Origin: Undaria pinnatifida
Taxonomy: Eukaryota > Sar > Phaeophyceae > Laminariales > Alariaceae
Assembly (NCBI GenBank): GCA_012845835.1
Contig: JABAKD010000006.1
Location: 10,040,692 to 10,104,691 of the forward strand
Length of the DNA: 64,000 nucleotides
Reading direction: 5' to 3'
Positions 40,600-52,772 of the stretch are shown one piece after another; the first letter of the stretch is position 1, and each line of letters begins with the position of its first letter. A model generated the notes under the pieces. The model was not told the origin of the DNA. It saw only the letters and a program-made list of their open reading frames with translations, and searched no databases. The position numbers and the translations under genes were made by a program.

Positions 40600-42460
40600 G
40601 CTGAGTTGGGGCTTCCTTGCCTCGCACCGACGCAGCAGGTAAAGTCTTATGCCTGTACTGGACGGCAGTAGTTGGTCCAAATTATCCAGAAGTGCGAGTT
40701 TCTACCGGGGGCTACAGCCCAGCAGCATCGTATCATAGAGCATACCAAAGTATTGCATTGTTGAATCATGTTCGAGCTTCCGCAAACCATATGCTCGCAA
40801 ACTTCGAGGGGGTCTCCAAATCAAGGCCTATTGTTTGAAAATTCAATGTACATCGTGGACGGGTAAAAAGTCTGAACATTCATCATCCTGTGCTCGGATA
40901 TTCTCTCAGTACATTTGAAGTAGGTCGTTCTATATTCTCAGCTGAAACGGGGAAGCACGACCGACCCCCTTCTCCACTTCTTGCCCCTTCTGCCCTTCTC
41001 TCTGACACTGTGGTCCAACCTTGTCTCTCGTCAGTTTGCCTTCAGGAAGATAACCCCCCCGAGTATATACACGCCAAGGCATCGATCAGCAATCTACTAC
41101 CAAGGTCAGCAGCCGTGGCATTATCAGGCGAGTGTGCGTCACCTTGTTTGAATACCTGCTCTATTGCATACATGCGTCGCTGAACAAAACGCACCGTGAT
41201 GTCCTTGAAATAAATATTTTTTTAATCGCACCGTGATTTCGCTGTTGTTTAAAATTGCATGTTGTCACCCTAGTGGAGTAGAAGAAGCACATGCCGTGCC
41301 ACCAGCAAACCACCAGAGCACCATGCTGTCTTCTTGAGCCGTGATTATGGTAGTATCTCTCGGAAACAGCCGGCTTTGCTTTTAGTGCCGTGCAGCAGCA
41401 TTATTGTGCGTGCAATCATCATATATATTATTGTTCTCGTTAACGATCTCGCCTTCCAGCTCAGTTCGTGGGTTGTGTTGCCCTGGAGGCCTTGTGGCGA
41501 AGCTGTGGTCACGAGCATCAACTGTTCTCCTCCCGGTAACACTTACTTGCCTTCGATTGCCTAATGTTGAATGTTCAGTCTTCTTAATGCTCGCCGATTT
41601 TCTATTCGACTATTCTAACGTACGGCGCAAACGAGATGACAAGTTTACCCTCCGCTGGCAGGCAACATAAATACACATGGAGGACACAGAAACCATTGCG
41701 TGCCTTCAGTCACTACGTAGGCATTGCTTAGGAGAGCTAACGGTAGCTTGCCCATTGCCACCATACCCTGTGAGTTCATCTGACTTCTACAACAGACCAC
41801 GTCACCACAAGTGCTGTAGTACAGAATACACGAATACCTCAATCTACAACGGGTATACCGGTCGCCTCATTGGTCTAGTGCTCACCCTCGAAGCTTTAAG
41901 AAGTTGTTTTCGAGTATCGCATGGGTCGGACGGTAGAGTATATTTGCAACAACAGCAGTACTAAACCGAATGGGAATCAAATGATAGAACCGCCTGGGAG
42001 CGCGGGCACGTACTACTAAATCAAAGCCGACAAGAAAAAAAATGGCTGCAGTATTTTCTTGTGAGAAATGAAGGCAAGTTCCGTGTTGGGGAGAGGAGAG
42101 GACATTATGCTTAGTGGCCCTGGGTCTGAGCTCCGTGTTGGGAGAGAAGACAGGGAAACATAGAACGTAGGAACCTAAAGGATGGGACGAGCACAACAAA
42201 CCAAAAAAATAATATAGTCTATAATAGCGAGAAATCCTCATTTGTATCTCTCGACGGTTTTCACGGGCGTGTCGTTAAATTTTCGGAGGGTAACGAGCAG
42301 TGAAGGCGCCCATCTCGAGCATGTATTAGAACGTCTATTCCATGTTGACCCCGGCACCTTTAGGGCAGTCAACGGCACACACACGTCCTTGATGTGGACA
42401 TTGCCTGAGGACGGGATCAGTGTGACATCGTATTAATACATATATGGACTATTATATAGA
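40600..42460. other. Intergenic, nothing firm
   Basis: No coding signal recognised. Around 41867-41940 a sequence resembles a tRNA-derived head ('gtcgcctcattggtctagtg', then 'gttttcgagtatc' about 35 bases later), possibly a very old SINE head. Confidence 0.3.
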
Positions 42461-42463
42461 CTA

Positions 42464-42770
42464 TATTATAAAAAATGAATATACACTCCGGCTGTGAGAT
42501 CGGAGATTTCGTCGAAACTCATCTTTGCAAGCTGTGTGTGATACTCCGATCGCGCGTATTACGGGTTGTGTGTCCTCATGAAGGATATAGGTCGGCGACT
42601 CCCCTTATAACTACAGTGTAGCTATCAGGGTCAACAGGCTGATGTTAGTCAGTACTATACATAACACGCACGCCCCGTAACACGTGCGATCGAAATTTTC
42701 TACGCAGCAGGCAAGTATGAGTGTCGACGAATAACTTGATATCGCAGCTGGAACGTATTATTTATTATAA
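42464..42770. mobile_element. Family C miniature foldback element
   Basis: The left TIR ('ttataaaaaatg', ACACTCCGGCTGTGAGATCGG, 'tcgtcgaaactcatctttgc') is met by a diverged inverted right end ('gcaagtatgagtgtcgacgaataacttgatatcgcagctgg', 'acgtatta'). The G-run interior is deleted, leaving about 307 bp. Confidence 0.7.
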
Positions 42771-43489
42771 TTATTCTATTAATGTCGTCACCTGTTAGTT
42801 TTTGGTACGATATGTTAGGTACAAGGCGGTTTCAACGGCTGCCTAGTGGGGGCGGCCAACGAAGCCAAGACCCGCAGTGGTCAGCTTACGTAGTAATCTT
42901 CATTGTATACCAGTAATACCCTGACGTCGTGGTTGTGATCATGTCCAAATGGATCTTTGAAAAATTGTTTTGGTTACAGCTTGTTTTAGTTCCACGCACG
43001 CCACGGACGAACTGAATGGCGTTCATCTCCGCGAGGTAAAAGCATCATCCCCTTTTCCCTATACGCACATGACTTCGAAGACACGTGAAACCATATTATA
43101 TCCAACCCTTTGTCCATATCTTGCGCCTTTGGTTAGGCTCCCAGGGGAACACCACAACACTAGCCCAGGATGCAACTGCGACTCCCGAGCTCCATTCGGC
43201 CTCCCGCGGTCTCGCGGTGCCGCCACGTCCCACGCACACAGCAGCCGTACGACACGCCGGCGAAACAACGGACGTCAGTTTCCGCTTAAATGACAGAGTC
43301 GGATGCCAAGGGCCGGATTAAAATATGTGCAATTAGTGGTTGAAATATCACCGGGTACGACATATATATGTACGCCTAGAACCATCAGACAGGTCGTACA
43401 CAAGTAATCGGCAAGGTTGATCTTTAGTCTAGACTCGACTAGTCTAGTAGTTTTTTCACGTCTTATTCCACAAAATTGTTATTCTAACG

Positions 43490-43842
43490 ACGTCAGCTGT
43501 GAGTTTAACGATTTTCGGGTCGATACTCATATTTGCAAGCTGCGTTGTGTGGGCGAGTTTCATCACTTAAAGGGGGGGACATGCAGCGATAAATATATAC
43601 CTGGTGTTATTGTTTTTCTCCACTACTATTGTAATGGCTGGTGTTGGTATGTTTGCTCTTCTACGTGGCGAATTTTGAGCTAGACTACAGAACCAACATA
43701 GTACATAACATGTACAGTATTAATTATATTTATGTGCTATTAATACTTTTATTGCAGTTCCCACTACTCTGCTCTATCATGTGTATGGCGGACGGTTTTT
43801 GGGTGGATGGCTTGGTCAGGGTTGTTGGTACTTGTGGTTAAA
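43490..43842. repeat. Diverged family C end and a 63-bp repeat
   Basis: 43490-43560 resembles the family C TIR ('cagctgtgag', 'tcgatactcatatttgcaagctg'). 43780-43842 ('gtatggcggacgg', 'gggtggatggctt', 'ggttgttggtacttgtgg') recurs at 44977-45042, after a family C arm. This may mark the flank of an older composite. Confidence 0.45.
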
Positions 43843-44100
43843 ATACGTGGGAAATTAATTTTCACCTGGTACAAGTAGTGGTTTTTATTTATTGTGTTTT
43901 GTCTTTCTCCAACTGTAAAGTCGGGTTTTACTAAGCATCGGGACTACATAGACAGTAAGTAGTAGGTATCTAATATGTTAATATCAATAAACACAGCATT
44001 CGAGAATCAAAGTTAGCTACCACCGTATCCTGATAAAAAAAAACACACACACAGGAAAAGTCTGTACGACTCGCACCCACGTTTTGATATACACCGGATA

Positions 44101-44415
44101 TTCGACTCACAGGATTCACTTGATAAACTGATTCATTTCCTTCCACAGCTATTTTTCTGAAAACTCTGTTAGCAGCTGTCAGATTGTGTCCCCCTCAGAT
44201 TCTGAAACGGGTTTCATAGTTTCCGCGCACAGACTGCCTAACATCACCCTGTTGACCCTGATAGCTACAACACTGTAGTTGCAAGGGGAGTCGCCGACCT
44301 ATATCCTTAATGAGGACACACAACCCGTAATACGCGCGATCGGAGTATCACACGCAGCTTGCAAAGATGATTTTCGACAAAATATTTGATCTCACAGCTG
44401 GAGTGTGTGTTTGTT
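44101..44415 (-). mobile_element. Family C arm, inverted
   Basis: Reads in inverse order ('cacttgataaactgattcatttcctt', 'ttgaccctgatagctac', 'gtcgccgacctatatcc', 'gcttgcaaagatg', 'ctcacagctggagtg') and ends at a T/A-rich joint with the next copy. Confidence 0.75.
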
Positions 44416-44960
44416 TATATTATAAAAAAATGAAAATACACTCCAGCTGTGAGATCGAAGATTTCGTCGAAACTCATCTTTGCAAGCTGTGTGTGATACT
44501 CCGATCGCGCGCATTACGAGTTGTGTGTCCTCATTAAGGATATAGGTCGGCGACTCCCCTTACAACTACAGTGTAGCTATCAGGGTCAACAGGATGATTC
44601 TAGTCAGTCTGTGCGCGGAAACTATAAAACCCGTTTCTGAGGGGGACAAAATCTGACAGCTGTGAAGGGAAATGTATCCTTTTATCAAGTGAATCTTGTA
44701 AGTCGAATAACCAGTGAGGGGGGTTGGGCGGAGTTTTGAAGGACGTGGGGGCCTGGTTTTGATCAAAAGCGAGCGGGTTTGGAGGGGGGGGAAGGGGGCA
44801 ATTTGTGCATGTAAGCTATAAATCCTTTCGAGGGGATAAATCTGACGGTTTTGGCACCAGTATATTTTTTGGGGCGGGGGGGGGCGGTTGGGGCGGGGGG
44901 GGGGGGGGGTGGGGAAGGGGCGGGGGGGGCAGCTCAATATGTGCCTGGAAACTATACATT
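44416..44960 (+). mobile_element. Family C arm, forward, back to back with the previous
   Basis: Starts 'ttatattataaaaaaatg', AAATACACTCCAGCTGTGAG, and follows the full left-arm order to three sub-repeats and three G-run blocks (to about 44935). It is joined outer-end to outer-end with the inverted copy, the reverse of a normal foldback. Confidence 0.78.
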
Positions 44961-45171
44961 ATTATATTATCTAAAATATGTGCATCGCGGATGGTTGTCG
45001 GTGGATGGCTTTTCCAGGGTTGGTTGTTGGTACTTGTGGTTTCATACTTGTATGTTATGTGGTATGTATTCTCCACCTGAGGGTGGTTCTATTACTTTTT
45101 TTTTTTTTTGTCGCCGTAATAATGGCGGGGTTTTTGCACGTACATATCGAGAGGAGGTACGAATAGACTAC

Positions 45172-45827
<656 letters not shown>

Positions 45828-46382
45828 ATTTCTTGCGTCACCCTCGACTATAATAGGTCGACGGACGAAGTAGGGTATATCAGGTGCGTTTGTGGCCTAC
45901 AACGTGCACCCCTCTAATTCAGCGTTCACCGCGTACGCACGACGCCATCTGATTGGCCAACGCTGGGCTTTACCCGACGATGGCCACATTTCCGCCGGGT
46001 GGACCAGTCGTCCGCACTCAACTCGCCAAAAGTATCCCATTATTATTGACTGTAACACCCCTACCCGATAATGCCCGGGCTGTTCAACCACATCGGCCCA
46101 GCGGCTCATCACGCATCATTTAAGATCCCATGGGCTTAATCCCTCTGTCACCAAGGAAGGCGCACAAAAACCAGTACCTACTTAGTCTAATGTCGATGAC
46201 TTGGGTATCATCACCTCTTTCTCTGCTTCCAGCCAAAAGCCACCTCAGTGCAGTACCAGCAAAGACAAAACGATTAGGGACGCTACGACCCTCTCCGCTC
46301 AAAGAAGTGCTTTCCAGCGACGAAGTTCCTAGAACCCGGTAGGTATCTATCTCTAAGGAATACGTATTTTACACTGCTTAAT

Positions 46383-46591
46383 ATTATTATAAAATTTAAA
46401 ATACACTCCAGCTGTGAGATCGAAGATTTCGTCGAAATATTATATAACACATAATAAACAGGCGCTATATCCTTAATGAGGACACACAACTCGTAATGCG
46501 CGCGATCGGAGTATCACACACAGCTTGCAAAGATGAGCTTCGACGAAATCTTCGATCTCACAGCAGGAGTGTATTTTCATTTTTTATAATA
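46383..46591. mobile_element. Family C miniature foldback (209 bp), near-perfect
   Basis: Left end AAATACACTCCAGCTGTGAG...'gatcgaagatttcgtcgaa'; right end 'ttcgacgaaatcttcgatctcacagcaggagtgtatttt'. TIRs of about 37 bp match nearly exactly. AT-rich 'ttattataaaa' flanks lie on both sides. All G-run and sub-repeat DNA is gone. It sits inside family D. Confidence 0.85.
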
Positions 46592-46925
46592 AACAGGCGC
46601 GTGGGGTCTGTCAAAAACACGCCTCTGTGCAGCGCGTGCCCGCAGACTTGGTGGTAGGAACACACGCCTGTGAGAGAGGAGGGTCTTAACATATGGCAGG
46701 AGGGTCTTAATACTTTGCCTTACTGGTGTTGTACCGGGGTGGCGTTTTTTGTGCGAGGAGAGAGGGATCGGGAGAACATAATTATGGACTTCAAGCAGAT
46801 GGTTCTTGTGCGTCTTCGTCGGTAACTGAGAGATGAATACAGTACGGTGGAACTCAGATGGAGCGTGTTAGGCCTTTGGGCCGACGTGGTCGAACAGCTC
46901 GGCCATTACCGGCTAGGGGGGTACA

Positions 46926-47017
46926 GTAATCGTGTACCTTTTCGAGGGCTGAGTAGCCAAAATCGGGTATAATAATCGTGTACCTTTTCGAGGGCTGAGT
47001 AGCCAAAATCGGATCTA
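46926..47017 (+). repeat. 46-bp tandem duplication
   Basis: 'taatcgtgtaccttttcgagg' followed by 'gctgagtagccaaaatcgg' occurs twice in a row, 46 bp apart, essentially identical. It lies within the right TIR of family D. Confidence 0.85.
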
Positions 47018-47221
47018 CCCCCGCAGAAATGTGTCTTTCGTCTGGTGGAGGCGAGTGTTGGCCAATCAGATGGCGTCCTGGGGGCGTGGCGAACACTGGT
47101 TTCAAAAGATACCCGATTTTGGCCACAAATCACCACCGGGTTTACCAGGCAATTTTCCATCGCGCTATTAAGACGACCACCCCCCAAAAGAAATATTGTA
47201 TTATACCATGCAGGTATATAA

Positions 47222-48300
47222 TACCGCGCGCACAGATTGCTTGACATCGTCCTGTCAACCCTGATACAATCTTCATCACTAAAGTTTGAAGGGGGGTCGC
47301 CGAACTATAGTGCACATCCTTAATGTTGACACACGCCCAGTCATTAGCGCGATCGGAGTATGACACAAATCTTGTAAAGATGAATTTCGACGAAATATTC
47401 GGTCTCTAAAAAATTAAAAAAAGGTACACTTCATCTAGCTGTTAGATCGAAAACGTAATTTACCTTATATAATTACCTCATGTAAATCCAATAGCTGGAG
47501 TGTATTTTAATTTTGATGAGACCTAAAGCTCTTGAAAACCCTGCCCCCCCCCCCCCCCGCCCCCCCCCCCCTTTATTTTTCCTCGCTTCCTCTTGCTTAA
47601 ACGCCCCACCAAATATCGAAATCCGCCGAAGTAATCAACACTTCCACGCCCTGGATATCGCCTCGTTGTCGTTTTAGAGCCGTCCATGCCACTGCTGCAA
47701 TTCCCAGCCACCCCCACCCCCAACGCCTCTTCCATCCCCACCACCCGCAATATCGCCTTGACCTAGCACCACGCGTATAGCAAACCCCTACGTCTATGCG
47801 ACATAAACCCCCTCCTCCCCCGCCCCCCCGCCCCCCGCCCCCCCCGCCACATCTTCCCCCCCCTCCCCCACAAGAAGGATATACAGTTTCCACGCACGAA
47901 TTGACCTGTCCCACCCGTCCCGTACCCCCCCTCCCCCCCTCCGGCCCCCTTTTGATCAAGATCAGGCCCCCACGTCCTTGAAAACTCCGCCCTCCCCTCA
48001 CGGGTTGTTCGACTTACAGTATTCACTTGATAAACTGATGCATTTCCTTCTACAGCTGTCAGATTTTGCCCCCCTCAGAAACGGGTTTTATAGTTTCCGC
48101 GCACAGACTGCTCAACATCACCCTGTTGACCCCGATAGCTACACTGTAGTTGCAAGGGGAATCGCCGACCTATATCCTTAATGAGGACACACAACCCGTG
48201 ATACGCGCGATCGGGGTATCACACAGCTTGCAAAGATGAGTTTTGACAAAATATTCGATCTCACAGCTGGAGTGTATCTTAATTTATATTGATATAATAT
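47222..48300 (-). mobile_element. Family C composite, inverted
   Basis: A diverged inverted arm end (47222-47510) is followed by a better inverted arm (47514-48300) with C-runs, 'gttttagagccgtccatgcc', 'cctagcaccacgcgtata', 'gatcaagatcaggcccc', 'ttttatagtttccgcgcac' and the terminal 'cacagctggagtgtat'. The outer end borders AT-rich DNA. Confidence 0.7.
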
Positions 48301-48460
48301 GTATGCAGGTTGCGTGTGGTACTTCGGCCGTGCGTGTTACGGGTGTGTATACCCCCGTGAAGGGCATAGGTAGGAAACTCCCCTGCTGGCACTAGGTTAA
48401 AGAAGGCAAAGACCTTCTAAGCGTTTTACTGCGTACGGAAACTATAAAAGCGGCAATGAG

Positions 48461-48757
48461 ACCAATGCTGCGGAGGGGGGGGGGGGGTGGTTAACCCCCT
48501 TTTGGCCACGATTGTTCCATTGGCTCGGTATGACTCGCGCGAGTGACCCCCCTGTTCCTTGTGGCGACAGGCTTCTATTCGTTCTGCTGTTGAACATTCT
48601 CGATGTGAATACGGAAAGGGATGGTTAGCTACGCTGCAAAAAAAAAGATCGCCGAACGTGTTTTTGTCATCGAGGTACAGAGTCGCTCGCGCGACTGCCT
48701 CAGACCTGGGAGTTGTGAAAAATGAGGGTACCACCCTACCGTAGCTTTGATCTTGAG
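48461..48757 (+). mobile_element. Family A MITE
   Basis: Left end 'gaccaatgctgcggagggggg' with a G-run expanded to about 14. Hallmark GACTCGCGCGAGTGACCCCC, then 'ttccttgtggcgacaggctt', 'gggatggttagctacgctgc', 'gaggtacagagtcgctcgcgcgactgcctc', and right end ACCCTACCGTAGCTTTGATC. Confidence 0.75.
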
Positions 48758-49089
48758 CACGACAAAATCTAAGAGCGGTGGAAGTCAGAATGGATACACC
48801 AAACACCAGGAGAGCACACAACACCAAAACTTACCGCAAACCTTTTGGGGGAGGAGCCAGGGAGCGCGGGGGGGCTACAAGAAAAATTATTAAAAACACT
48901 TTCCGGGTACAAAAAAAATATTGTTTTTCTCGATTCCCACGGTGGTCACACTACTCCTTTTTTTTTCGGTTTTTTTTTCCTACATACTGTTGTACAGGAG
49001 TGTGGCTCTGTTTCGTTGTTTGTGCGCGCTCTCTCCTGGCAGAACAACATTATTTCTCCCCCCGAAGCCGTCTTTTTTGAACGTGCGGT

Positions 49090-49645
49090 GTGCCAAAGCT
49101 ACGGTTGGGGGGGTGGGTCCCCCTATTAGAGACTTTTCTTTTGCAGTGGCTCGGGGTGACTCGCGCGAGTGACCCCCATGTTCCTTGCGGTCGCAGATGG
49201 AAGTTCGTGCTGTTTTATTTTTTGACGCGTGCTACGGTAGAGGTGCACCACTTTTTTTACTTAATACTACCCCTCAATTTTGGGAGCTTAAGACCTCTCC
49301 CAAACACTGGGTTGGAGAAAAAATTACACTGCTACCGAATGAAAACCTTCATGGCCTAGGTGAACAACGACAATCATGAAAAACGATGACCAATTTCGGA
49401 CGATTTTGGCTTAAGGAGCGCCGTCATTCAGAAAAAAATAACAGGTAAGAAGTGATGCCTCTATCGTAGCATGCGTCTGTTCGATGTCAACCCTTTTTGG
49501 GATGGTTAGCTTGGTTGCTCTAAACTGACTATCTAACGTGTTTCGTTCAGTGGGGTGTATAGTCACTCCTTCGAGTATGACAGTGACCACCAGGTAGGTA
49601 GTAAAAAACGAGACACCACCTACCGTACCCTTGCTCGGGTTTGGG
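49090..49645 (+). mobile_element. Family A MITE split by family B
   Basis: Left part 49090-49223 ('aagctacggttggggggg', GTGACTCGCGCGAGTGACCC, 'ttccttgcggtcgcag'). Right part resumes at 49478 ('gggatggttagcttggttgc', 'gtatagtcactccttcgagtatga', 'caccacctaccgtacccttg'). The gap is exactly a family B element. Confidence 0.75.
49224..49477 (+). mobile_element. Family B MITE nested in family A, well preserved
   Basis: TIRs GACGCGTGCTACGGTAGAGG and GCCTCTATCGTAGCATGCGTC, 254 bp. Internals are all present: 'taatactacccctcaattt', 'gcttaagacctctcccaaa', 'actgctaccgaatgaaaacc', 'catggcctaggtgaacaac', 'taaggagcgccgtcattcag'. Best reference for family B. Confidence 0.88.
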
Positions 49646-51300
49646 TCAAATACGCAAGCCCAAAAAGCAAGCAACTATAGTACCGTTGTCGTTGTGTAGA
49701 TGGATATGAAAAAAAAAAGGTCAACAACGGTTCTATGAAACTCAGCCTGCAGCCGTGCGTTTGATTATAGGATTATTCTCTTTTTCAAAAATAGCTCACA
49801 GTTTTTGAGGTCAGGTTATTAACCGGTGAAGCAACCGGTTTACCGGCTACAACGAATTACAGCACCGACCAGTTCAACGGGATAAATTGTTCATTCATTT
49901 TTATCTCGCTACAAAAGCGTGCCTACACCAAACAGTAAATGACACTCTAAAAATAAACGTTACCAAACGTGACAGTACGGAAATTGGTTGAACATGACGG
50001 CAATCTGAAAGTAGGTAGGCCCAACATCGATTGGACCTGATAGTTAACGTTGGATCTTTCGGACACACGAAACACGCACAACACGTCATATATCGTAAAT
50101 GCCACAGGCCACCTCTCCGACATGACCCACATGTGAGGCTGTAATTTCGTCGATGCCGAAGTTGCCGTCTTGCACAGCTGTTACAGCTAAGTTGAATCAC
50201 GGTCTGCTGCGGAGTTAGTGGTTTCTAATGGCTGGAGAGTTTTGTATAATGCAGTTTATGGGCTTTTTTTGTTTGTGGCATTTCCTTCCCAGTTCAACTC
50301 GCCCTGGCTTGCACACTCAACAGTCTTTTCCTGGACACAAGCAATGTTCACAGGTAGGTCTAACCCCCCCCCCAGAGTATTTCTACGCTACGAAGCCCCC
50401 ACAACTTTTCGTTTGACGAAATAACCGGTGTTGGAACTAATTCTCGCCCGTATTCCTTGAAATGCAGTGTCCTTGCCATCCCGACGTCATCGTTCGTTAG
50501 CCCTTTGAAAAGCAGAAAATACATGGCGACGTGTTTTGTCATAGCATCCCTTTTTGTGTCGAGCAGCCGCGACACGTTCGTGAAAGATAGTCGCTGGTTA
50601 GGGGGGGGCGAGGGGCTGTCGTGAAATTCGTCCCCAATACACATATGTCTTGAGTTATACAGGATGCGCGTCTGATTGTATTATAGATTTAGTGGAGGTT
50701 TCAAGTCGTGTGTAGAGACAAGCAGCGCGATTGCTGCTCATACACGCCGCACAATAGTGGCCGTGACGATGATTTCTTGAGGTTCGGGAGCATGGTGGAT
50801 GTGCGGAAGCATGGTGGAGTGTACGGTTGGCTGGTCATGGTTGTCTTGATACACTCCGATGTCGTGCAACACTTCACAAAGTGTATACTATTTTTCAGTT
50901 GATCAACGTTAATACGCGTGGCAATCCGTCTCACAGGGTACGTACTAGTTTCGAACGGGACCAAACAGGTACTTGTGAGCAAACCACAACAATGTGCCAC
51001 TTGAATTAATGAAAACCAACCTTGCTTCAATGCCATGGCTGCTTGACAACTTAACAATCCAGTTGATGACCGCTTTTCGGTTAACCGGGTAAAACTAGCA
51101 GGATCAAAATGGTTAATGGAGCGTTTATTTTAAAATAATGCCTCCTATCCTGTTTTCGGTTTTTCGAAAATGCCATCCGTGTCTGGTGATCCGGTCCGGT
51201 GGTCATCTCTATCTAGTCGTAAGTAGAGCCTACCGTCGGTACATACGAGCGATTCACAGCAGTTATGTGCTCCCTGCGTACCCCGTGCATACATATCACT
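49646..51300. other. Intergenic; weak protein-like frame on minus strand
   Basis: Mostly unrecognised. On the minus strand, 50360-50644 reads 'RLSFTNVSRLLDTKRDAM', 'HVAMYFLLFKGLTNDDVG' and 'ARTLHFKEYGRELVPTPV', which looks like coding sequence but matches nothing I know. No splice model could be built. Confidence 0.25.
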
Positions 51301-51395
51301 CACAATCAAAATCGGCCTGAGTAATAAACCACCTATACGCAGTTGATACCACGTCATTATCTTTCTGACCATCCATGACGAAAGTTTCAATTATT

Positions 51396-51430
<35 letters not shown>

Positions 51431-52772
51431 TTCAACGCCCCCTCTTTTCCGACCACCTACACGATCGCCTAGACCTAGCACCACGCGTATAACAAGCTGC
51501 TACATATCTTTGATCTCACAGCCGAAGTGTATTTGAATATTATTTGTGACCTAAACCTCCTAAAAATCCCCCCCCCCCCTCTTGCTCTCCCTTACTCAAA
51601 CGCCCCACCAAATATCAAAATCCGCCACATTAATAAACACTTCACGCACAGGATATCACCTCATTATCTTTCGAGAGCCATCCATGCCGCTGTGTCCCCC
51701 CCCCCCCCCCCCCCCCCCCTCCAACGCCCCCTCTTTCCCGACCACCTGCACGATCGCCTAGACCTAGCACCAAGCGTATGACAAGCTGATACATATCTTT
51801 GATCTCACAGCCGAAGTGTATTTGAATATTATTTGTGACCTAAACCTCCTAAAAAATCATCCCCCCCCCCCCCCTCTTGCTCTCCCTTACTCAAACGCCC
51901 CACCAAATATCGAAATCCGCCACATTAATAAACACTTCACGCACAGGATATCACCTCATTATCTTTCGAGAGCCATCCATGCCGCTATTTCCCCCCCCCC
52001 CCCCCCCGCCTCGAACGCCCCCTTCTTCCCCATCACCCGCACCTTCGCCTAGACCTAGCACCACACGTATAACAAACCCCTCACCTAAGGCCCTTCCCCC
52101 CCCCCACCCCCCCCCACTCCCCACCCCCGCCCCAACCCCCCACCCTCCCCCCCCAACCCATCCCAACCCCACCCCCTCGAACACTCCACCCTCTCTTTAC
52201 TCACTGATTGTACGACTTACCCCAGGATATACACGATAAACTGATGTATTATTTCCAAAAATGTCACATTTATCCCCTCGAAATAATGTATAGTTTCCAG
52301 GCACATATCGAGCTGCCCCCCCCCCCCCCCCCCGCCCCAACCCCCCCCCCCCCCCCCCCCCCCCCCCCGCCCCCAATAATATACTGGTGCCAAAACCGTC
52401 AGATTTATCCCCTCGAAAGGATTTATAGCTTACATGCACAAATTGCCCCTTCCCCCCCCCCTCCCCCCCCCCCCCGCCCCCCTCCAAACCCGCTCGCTTT
52501 TGATCAAAACCAGGCCCCCCCTTTGCCTTCACAGCTGTCAGATTTTGCCCCCCTCAGAAACGGGTTTTATAGTTTCCGCGCACAGACTGACTAAAATCAT
52601 CCTGTTGACCCTGATAGCTACACTGTAGCTGTAAGGGGAGTCGCCGACCTATATCCTTAATGAGGACACACAACCCGTAATGCGCGCGATCGGAGTATCA
52701 CACACAGCTTGCAAAGATGAGTTTCGACGAAATCTTCGATCTCACAGCTGGAGTGTATTTTAATTTTTATAA
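51300..52772 (-). mobile_element. Family C composite with internal tandem copies
   Basis: Inverted orientation, ending at the outer TIR 'gatctcacagctggagtgtattt' (52735-52760) next to (TA)n. The interior contains two copies of a 289-bp unit (51511 and 51800 start with 'tgatctcacagccgaagtg'), each with a C-run of 14 or more. It also has three sub-repeats ('atttatagcttacatgcac', 'atgtatagtttccaggcac', 'ttttatagtttccgcgcac') separated by C-runs, including about 34 C at 51397-51430. Confidence 0.72.

Larger units (their letters stand above)
45940..47076. mobile_element. Family D: element with TIRs of about 200 bp
   Basis: 45942-46114 and 46861-47076 are inverted repeats: CGCCATCTGATTGGCCAAC versus GTTGGCCAATCAGATGGCG, and CTGTTCAACCACATCGGCCC versus GGGCCGACGTGGTCGAACAG, with weaker similarity between. 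The interior (about 750 bp) has no transposase-like frame and carries a nested family C miniature. The right arm contains a 46-bp tandem duplication (46926-47017). Confidence 0.65.
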
